Shown piece after piece: positions 4,175 through 7,502 of a DNA stretch of 7,502 nt (positions are counted from its first letter, which is position 1; every line of letters starts with the position of its first letter). Below the pieces are notes generated by a model that searched no databases, had not been told where the DNA came from, and saw nothing but the letters and a program-made list of their open reading frames with translations. The translations under genes and the position numbers were made by a program. The stretch covers positions 1-7,502 of the forward strand of contig CALCUH010000145.1 of the NCBI GenBank assembly GCA_937907165.1. Direction: 5' to 3'. The stretch is from an uncultured Bacteroidales bacterium. Lineage in GTDB: Bacteria; Bacteroidota; Bacteroidia; Bacteroidales; Paludibacteraceae.

Positions 4175-5678
4175 CTACATTTCCATCCCTTACAGAATCG
4201 ACATAAAAATAATAGAGGTTCGGTGTATAATAGTGCCCGTTAATCAAATTGAATTCCCTGCTTACCATCGCATATTCGCAATTCGTCATAATCGGCTGAA
4301 GTTTGAATGTGACAGTGATGAATCCGAATTGGGCAGAGGTATAGGCGGTATCGCCGATGAATTCATGCGTTTTTGGACGACCTAAAGCCCTGACAACCTC
4401 ATCGATGCACATGCCGTTTCTGATTGTCGAGCTTTGAGCAGCCTCTCCACTGCTCGAACTCAAATTGCGCCATATTGCCGGATTCGTCTTGTCTAGGATC
4501 GTTAGGCTGTTCGATATGAGATAGGCTCCGTTGCTTTTCGTGACCCCAAGACAATACACCTTCCCATAAGGAAGCGAATAGCCAAGCGTCCCTGGTCCGA
4601 AGCCGTCGTAGGTAGGGATGCCGATGACGTCAAAACTGTCTAAAAGGTTATTACCGGCTACGGAATTGAACAAATCGGCGGAGTTCTTGCCGTAATTTAT
4701 CTTCTCGTATGTCCTGTGCTCCGTTATTCTTTCACCATCAAGGAAGAATACGTGGTTCTTGGAATCGGAGGCAAATGCCATGTTCCCATAGAAATAGCAG
4801 TTTTTGCTCCTCAAATAATCGACGGTTATGACAGAGTCATCCATGAACGAGTCGTCGTTACATGTAAAGGGGGTTGTTCCCTCCTTCTCAGGAAGGTTGA
4901 ATTCCTCTCCCTCGAGCGAAGCGCTCAAAAGATACAGGTATTCGTAGGTACTGCGGATAGCCTCATCGTGCCTCATGTACTCACAGTCGTTGGTCTGGGC
5001 GGGGACGAGGTTGAGCCTCGCCTCCCTTCCGTCGTTCAGCACGATCTTCGGGCTGAACGGAGCCGTTTCGTTCGGATTGGAGTATGAAGTGAACTTCCCA
5101 ACCGTCCTGACTACCTCGTCAATGTTCATTCCGGTTCTCAATTTCTTGAACATCTCTAAAGAAGGATGGGCATCCTTGTTCTTGTCGACCCAAATAGATG
5201 GATTAGCATACTTATACTGCTCAGTAACACCAGAGATTCTGTATGAGTTCGTGTTTTTTTCTAAGAACACCCTTCTAAGATACCCATCGGCGTCTGAGTA
5301 GTCGAGCGAAAGGCTGCCGCCTAAGCCAATATAGGAAGGGCATCCTATCAAGCCCATCGCCTCAATAAGGTCCATGCCTTTGACGCGTTCGTAATTCGAT
5401 TTGTCGAACTGGTTCAGGGTGAATGTTGTATGGCGGGTTATCTCGTTGTTTTCGATAACGAAGACATGACTTCTCTCGCTTTTTGCGAACGCGAAATTCT
5501 CGAAAAAGACGCATCCCAGCGCCTCTAATTCCGCGACCGTGAGGCCCGATTTGTCGAACTCATCTACAGGCTGAATACTCGTTGAGTCGCCCAAAGAATC
5601 TTTTTCGGAAGCGTTACTCGTACAACCTCCGGAAAGCGCCAAGCACAACAGTATTAAGGGAATTGCCTTTTTATTCAT
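4170..5678 (-). CDS. Large lipoprotein with duplicated BamE/BLIP-like units (502 aa)
   Basis: The signal peptide (residues 3-18, hydrophobic) ends in LSGGC, an imperfect lipobox with Cys19, followed by a Ser/Asp-rich linker. The mature protein is an internal duplication. NFAFAKSERSHVFV (61-74) matches NMAFASDSKNHVFF (299-312), NPSIWV (159-164) matches NPAIWR (399-404), and LRTGMNIDEVVRTVGK (180-195) matches IRNGMCIDEVVRALGR (419-434). Each half also has an earlier weaker unit, for example GMDLIEAMGLIGCP (101-114). The pattern G-M-x4-V-V-x3-G-x-P is that of the SmpA/OmlA/BamE and beta-lactamase-inhibitor-protein (BLIP) fold, here inferred by eye. The start is well supported: GAGGTGAT seven to nine bases before ATG, overlapping the stop of the 123-aa fragment, so the two are probably co-transcribed. 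Likely extracellular, protein-binding; the partner is unknown. Confidence 0.8.
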   Translation of the reverse strand: MNKKAIPLILLCLALSGGCTSNASEKDSLGDSTSIQPVDEFDKSGLTVAELEALGCVFFENFAFAKSERSHVFVIENNEITRHTTFTLNQFDKSNYERVKGMDLIEAMGLIGCPSYIGLGGSLSLDYSDADGYLRRVFLEKNTNSYRISGVTEQYKYANPSIWVDKNKDAHPSLEMFKKLRTGMNIDEVVRTVGKFTSYSNPNETAPFSPKIVLNDGREARLNLVPAQTNDCEYMRHDEAIRSTYEYLYLLSASLEGEEFNLPEKEGTTPFTCNDDSFMDDSVITVDYLRSKNCYFYGNMAFASDSKNHVFFLDGERITEHRTYEKINYGKNSADLFNSVAGNNLLDSFDVIGIPTYDGFGPGTLGYSLPYGKVYCLGVTKSNGAYLISNSLTILDKTNPAIWRNLSSSSGEAAQSSTIRNGMCIDEVVRALGRPKTHEFIGDTAYTSAQFGFITVTFKLQPIMTNCEYAMVSREFNLINGHYYTPNLYYFYVDSVRDGNVG

Positions 5679-5689
5679 CTTTAATCACC

Positions 5690-6061
5690 TCACGGCATAT
5701 AAATACCATCCCAAGAACTAACTGCATAATAGCCTCCAAACATGTTATAGTCAAAACACTCATCGTCATCTCTACATACCCTATTGCATACCAAAGGATC
5801 TGTAATCACATGTCTAATGCCTTCGCAATCTCCATAATCCATGGATGAGATTGGCATCTGCCCAGATTTATGTGACCATGTTCCATCAGGGTTTTGCCTA
5901 TACCAATGAAATCCGGTATGCTCAATGCCCTCAGTTGATTCGCAATAGTATACCAAAGCTATTTTGTATGTGCCTTCTGGGCAAACGACGAGGCCGACAG
6001 CAAATGGACGGTCAATACTTCTAGTGGTACAAATTTCGTTTTTTATAAATATAAAATACAT
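5690..6061 (-). CDS. 5'-truncated secreted-protein fragment (GFHWYRQNPDGTWSHK type)
   Basis: From about residue 20 the frame looks like an ordered domain: YKIALVYY, then GFHWYRQNPDGTWSHKSGQ, then ITDPLVCNR, ending FGGYYAVSSWDGIYMP. From memory, similar YRQ-x-DGTWSHK tails end a family of Bacillota proteins whose front half carries an NCY-x-YAL motif; I cannot confirm this here. No such front half is present. The first 15 or so residues (MYFIFIKNEICTTR) look like unrelated AT-rich DNA, and no ribosome-binding site precedes the ATG at 6061. It is therefore probably a C-terminal remnant, with the break between about 6020 and 6160. Cysteines are numerous for such a short protein. It ends 11 bases before the 502-aa gene, and its TGA lies inside that gene's ribosome-binding region. 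Confidence 0.5.
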   Translation of the reverse strand: MYFIFIKNEICTTRSIDRPFAVGLVVCPEGTYKIALVYYCESTEGIEHTGFHWYRQNPDGTWSHKSGQMPISSMDYGDCEGIRHVITDPLVCNRVCRDDDECFDYNMFGGYYAVSSWDGIYMP

Positions 6062-6161
6062 TAACGCATTTTGTTTTTCAACGGCAATTACTACTTTTTA
6101 TACAAAAAGAACAGCAAGACTTCCATGTATTTTTTGTGTAAAAAAACGCCATTATAACTGT

Positions 6162-6200
6162 CCAGAAAAAACCGAGGCGCTTATTCTGCGAAAAGTATAG
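6162..6200 (+). pseudogene. 3' relic of a second TetR-like gene
   Basis: In frame, CCA GAA AAA ACC GAG GCG CTT... gives PEKTEALILRKV and a stop, against PEDIHAALILRKI at the end of the intact regulator at 3304-3819. The match starts a few codons before the 104-bp repeat. Upstream of it the sequence is AT-rich and shows no helix-turn-helix, so only the tail of a paralogue, or of a duplicated regulator, survives. The stretch 6062-6161 shows nothing else. Confidence 0.5.
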
Positions 6201-6279
6201 AATCCGTAGGATAACATCATTCAAATCCTATGGCATACAAAAAAGACATCTTGCGAACTAGCACAAAATGTCTACTTTT
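6176..6279. repeat. 104-bp direct repeat, copy 2
   Basis: About 90% identical to 3795-3898, same orientation. On the plus strand it ends a TetR-like relic. On the minus strand it supplies the last 20 codons and the stop of the recombinase fragment. The homology may continue weakly past 6279 (TTTGG...AGTGA is shared with 3902-3913), though too degenerate to be sure. Confidence 0.9.
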
Positions 6280-7110
6280 CTTATTTGGTGGAGTGACAGT
6301 TTTTATATCCGAACAAGTTGCTGCGGAATTGAGTTCCGACAAACGCACCGTTTGCGTTCCTTCCTTGTAGTTAAACGTAAACGTTATTTTATCGTCGTAA
6401 AGGTATATTGCGTTGACAAATCCGTCTATCAATCTTTGCTTCCCCTCTTTCGTCGTTATATCAAGTTTCTTGAATTTCTCTATCCCGAAACGTATTTCCT
6501 CTTTCGTCAAAAACGGCTTTTTTATTTGTTCTTGTATTATTGTTAAATCAAGTTCGTCCTTCTCTTTTTCAAGTTCCGTAAGTTTTTCTTTTGTTGAATC
6601 GCAAAGAATTCCCTGTTCAATTGCCGTTATAATATTTTTTATTTTCTTCTCTACTTCGTCTAATTGTCGACGCAATCTCGGAAGGCTCGGATTTTCTTCC
6701 CCTTGCAAATCGTAAATCCTATCGACAAGATAATCGATTACCGTTCCGTCTTGCAAAATTTCCATCGTCTTTTGAACGACCAAATCTTCTATCCACGACT
6801 TACGAACCGTTTTCTTATCGCAAATGTGTTTTCGCACTTTTACGCACTTATAATATCGATGAATCTTTTTCGTCTTGCTCGTTCCCATTTCGCCTACCAT
6901 CAGCGATCCGCATTTACCGCAAAACAGTTTCGTCGTTAAAAGATAATCGTCTTCCGCCTTATGTCTTGCAGGAGCTCGTTTATTCTTTTCCATACGTTCC
7001 CGTACCCGATTAAACAACTCTTCGCTTACTATTGCGGGAACGGCATCGGGAATTAGCAAGTCAAGTTCAAAGTCCGGTATTCCTGTTTTGTCCTTACGTT
7101 TTCTTGACAT
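6217..7110 (-). CDS. C-terminal fragment of a large serine recombinase (297 aa)
   Basis: Residues 20-58 (IPDAVPAIVSEELFNRV... NKRAPARHK...YLL) are the end of the Recombinase domain. Next comes the zinc ribbon (CGKC at 64-67, Cys89, Cys97), a Glu/Lys-rich coiled coil (about 143-197) and the closing segment LIDGFVNAIYLYDDKITFTF. Complete members of this family, which integrate and excise mobile elements, are about 500-550 aa. Here the resolvase catalytic domain with its serine, and most of the Recombinase domain, are absent. An in-frame TAA lies 21 bases before the ATG, and 7111-7502 shows no catalytic-domain coding, so this is a fragment that cannot recombine alone. Residues 1-18 are not family sequence, and residues 278-297 come from the 104-bp repeat. 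The best ribosome-binding site (AAGGAG) is 17 bases away, too far to be convincing. Confidence 0.8.
   Translation of the reverse strand: MSRKRKDKTGIPDFELDLLIPDAVPAIVSEELFNRVRERMEKNKRAPARHKAEDDYLLTTKLFCGKCGSLMVGEMGTSKTKKIHRYYKCVKVRKHICDKKTVRKSWIEDLVVQKTMEILQDGTVIDYLVDRIYDLQGEENPSLPRLRRQLDEVEKKIKNIITAIEQGILCDSTKEKLTELEKEKDELDLTIIQEQIKKPFLTKEEIRFGIEKFKKLDITTKEGKQRLIDGFVNAIYLYDDKITFTFNYKEGTQTVRLSELNSAATCSDIKTVTPPNKKSRHFVLVRKMSFLYAIGFE
6239..6279. terminator. Terminator-like hairpin, repeat copy 2
   Basis: AGACAT (6244-6249) pairs with ATGTCT (6268-6273), with an inner TGC/GCA stem. On the minus strand it is followed by TTTTTTG and on the plus strand by ACTTTTC. Oddly, the recombinase reading frame runs straight through it on the minus strand, which suggests that the original gene did not end this way. 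Confidence 0.5.
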
Positions 7111-7203
7111 TAACCTAAAATTTTTCTCTCCTTATTAGTCTCCTTTACTATTAAATTTTTCGTTTTATTTTTGAGTTTTTTTGTATCAAAAGTTCTCGGC
7201 AGA

Positions 7204-7267
7204 GCACACTCTTTGCATAGCAAAGTATAGTGTGCTATACTTATGCAATAAGTAGAACACACTATAC
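7204..7267. repeat. Nested inverted repeats GTATAGTGTG / CACACTATAC
   Basis: GTATAGTGTG (7225-7234) and CACACTATAC (7258-7267) are perfect 10-bp inverted arms 23 bp apart. GCACACT (7204-7210) can alternatively pair with AGTGTGC (7229-7235), and TATAG-TGTG-CTATA is itself a palindrome. The alternatives are mutually exclusive, as in switching RNA leaders, though symmetric protein-binding sites are equally possible. Confidence 0.6.
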
Positions 7268-7281
7268 GCTAAAAATAGGGC

Positions 7282-7318
7282 TCCCGAAAAAGATTTGCAT
7301 TGCAAAAATTTTTTGGGA
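7282..7318. repeat. Long hairpin, 18-bp arms
   Basis: 7282-7299 (TCCCGAAAAAGATTTGCA) pairs with 7301-7318 around a single T, with two mismatches and one G-U. The inner TTTGCA/TGCAAA arms and the outer TCCC/GGGA are perfect. It has no T-tract after the stem on either strand, so it is not an ordinary terminator. Confidence 0.7.
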
Positions 7319-7339
7319 AAAGGAACAACCGACAGTAGG

Positions 7340-7374
7340 GTCTTAACGCTTGAAACGAAGTGCAAGCGTTAGAC
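7340..7374. repeat. Hairpin GTCT(T)AACGCTTG / CAAGCGTTAGAC
   Basis: Twelve pairs with one bulged T enclose a 10-base loop (7353-7362). This is the most G+C-rich stem of the cluster. On the plus strand it is followed by AAAAAG rather than T's, and on the minus strand by CCC, so it is unlikely to be a terminator. Confidence 0.7.
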
Positions 7375-7427
7375 AAAAAGTCGTGTTGTGACGCAGTGTG
7401 CTATACTTATGAAATAAATAAGGCTCA

Positions 7428-7460
7428 CTACGGTGGATACCATTGATAATAATTCGTCAT
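7428..7460 (-). CDS. 10-codon ORF, possible leader peptide (MTNYYQWYPP)
   Basis: On the minus strand AAGGAG lies eight bases before ATG, a near-ideal ribosome-binding site. The ORF reads Met-Thr-Asn-Tyr-Tyr-Gln-Trp-Tyr-Pro-Pro and ends in two consecutive stops (TAG TGA). It is followed by the hairpin cluster and then, about 320 bases on, the recombinase fragment. A short aromatic- and proline-rich peptide before structured RNA recalls leader peptides that control downstream genes by ribosome stalling. Alternatively it is the start of a gene interrupted by the structured DNA, or chance. Nothing else supports translation. Confidence 0.35.
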   Translation of the reverse strand: MTNYYQWYPP

Positions 7461-7502
7461 TTTAATTTCTCCTTTTTTTGAATTTTTGGCATAAAAAAGT
7501 CG

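Larger units (their letters stand above)
7229..7411. repeat. 17-bp direct repeats AGTGTGCTATACTTATG bracketing hairpins
   Basis: The 17-mer occurs exactly at 7229-7245 and 7395-7411 in the same orientation, 166 bp apart, with further partial match after each copy (AATAAGTA and AATAAATA). Between the copies lie two long hairpins. This could be a short inserted element or a site recognised by a recombinase. It occupies the gene-free stretch between the recombinase fragment and the tiny ORF at 7428-7460. Confidence 0.7.

Noticed and set aside
4716..5301. Plus-strand frames inside the 502-aa lipoprotein gene
   Set aside because: The minus-strand frame has a signal peptide, internal duplication and strong ribosome-binding site; the plus-strand frames are incidental.
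6268..6939. Plus-strand frames opposite the recombinase fragment, rich in Ser and Phe
   Set aside because: They are the complement of Lys/Glu-rich coiled-coil coding and carry no recognisable features.
7111..7502. Missing catalytic domain of the serine recombinase in another frame
   Set aside because: The stretch is dominated by hairpins and stops; I see no resolvase-domain residues in any minus-strand frame, so the domain is absent rather than frameshifted.

Overview
The window looks like an accessory, mosaic region of a low-G+C bacterium, probably Bacillota (Bacilli/Erysipelotrichia-like; genus not determinable). The grounds are strong AAGGAG/GAGGTG ribosome-binding sites, Gram-positive-style lipoproteins, a TetR-type regulator, and a large serine recombinase fragment of the kind common in Bacillota mobile elements. 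TGA is used as a stop and Trp is TGG, so the code is standard. Base composition changes sharply. Positions 1-2405 and much of the sequence after 6060 are AT-rich (about 27% G+C in a line I counted in the first gene), whereas 2406-3130, 3300-3830 and 4170-5690 are close to 50% G+C, with one line at 60%.

Layout. Two AT-rich minus-strand genes encode small multi-spanning membrane proteins (70-1062 and 1522-1986). Next is a divergent pair: a cysteine-containing lipoprotein (2530-3126, minus) and a TetR-like regulator (3304-3819, plus), with a perfect 19-bp palindrome between them. A minus-strand block follows: a 5'-truncated secreted-protein fragment (5690-6061), a 502-residue lipoprotein built from a duplicated BamE/BLIP-like unit (4170-5678), and the degraded 3' end of another gene (3932-4174). 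The right end holds the C-terminal half of a large serine recombinase (6217-7110), a roughly 200-bp cluster of hairpins (7204-7411), and a 10-codon ORF with an excellent ribosome-binding site.

Repeats tie the region together. A roughly 37-bp sequence ending in ACGCACCC motifs occurs three times in the same orientation (1313, 2349, 3906). Each copy lies just downstream (minus strand) of a gene or gene remnant and just upstream of a terminator-like hairpin. In the first copy the ACGCACCC motif is iterated five times at 20-21 bp. A separate 104-bp direct repeat (3795-3898 and 6176-6279, about 90% identical) carries the 3' end of the TetR gene plus a bidirectional terminator. Its second copy is attached to a relic of another TetR gene and supplies the last 20 codons of the recombinase fragment.

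Reading: single genes or gene pairs of different origin, each followed by a shared 3' repeat/terminator, beside recombinase debris. This resembles a gene-cassette or insertion-sequence-mediated assembly. No intact transposase, integrase or known defence system is visible, and no gene function can be established beyond family-level features.
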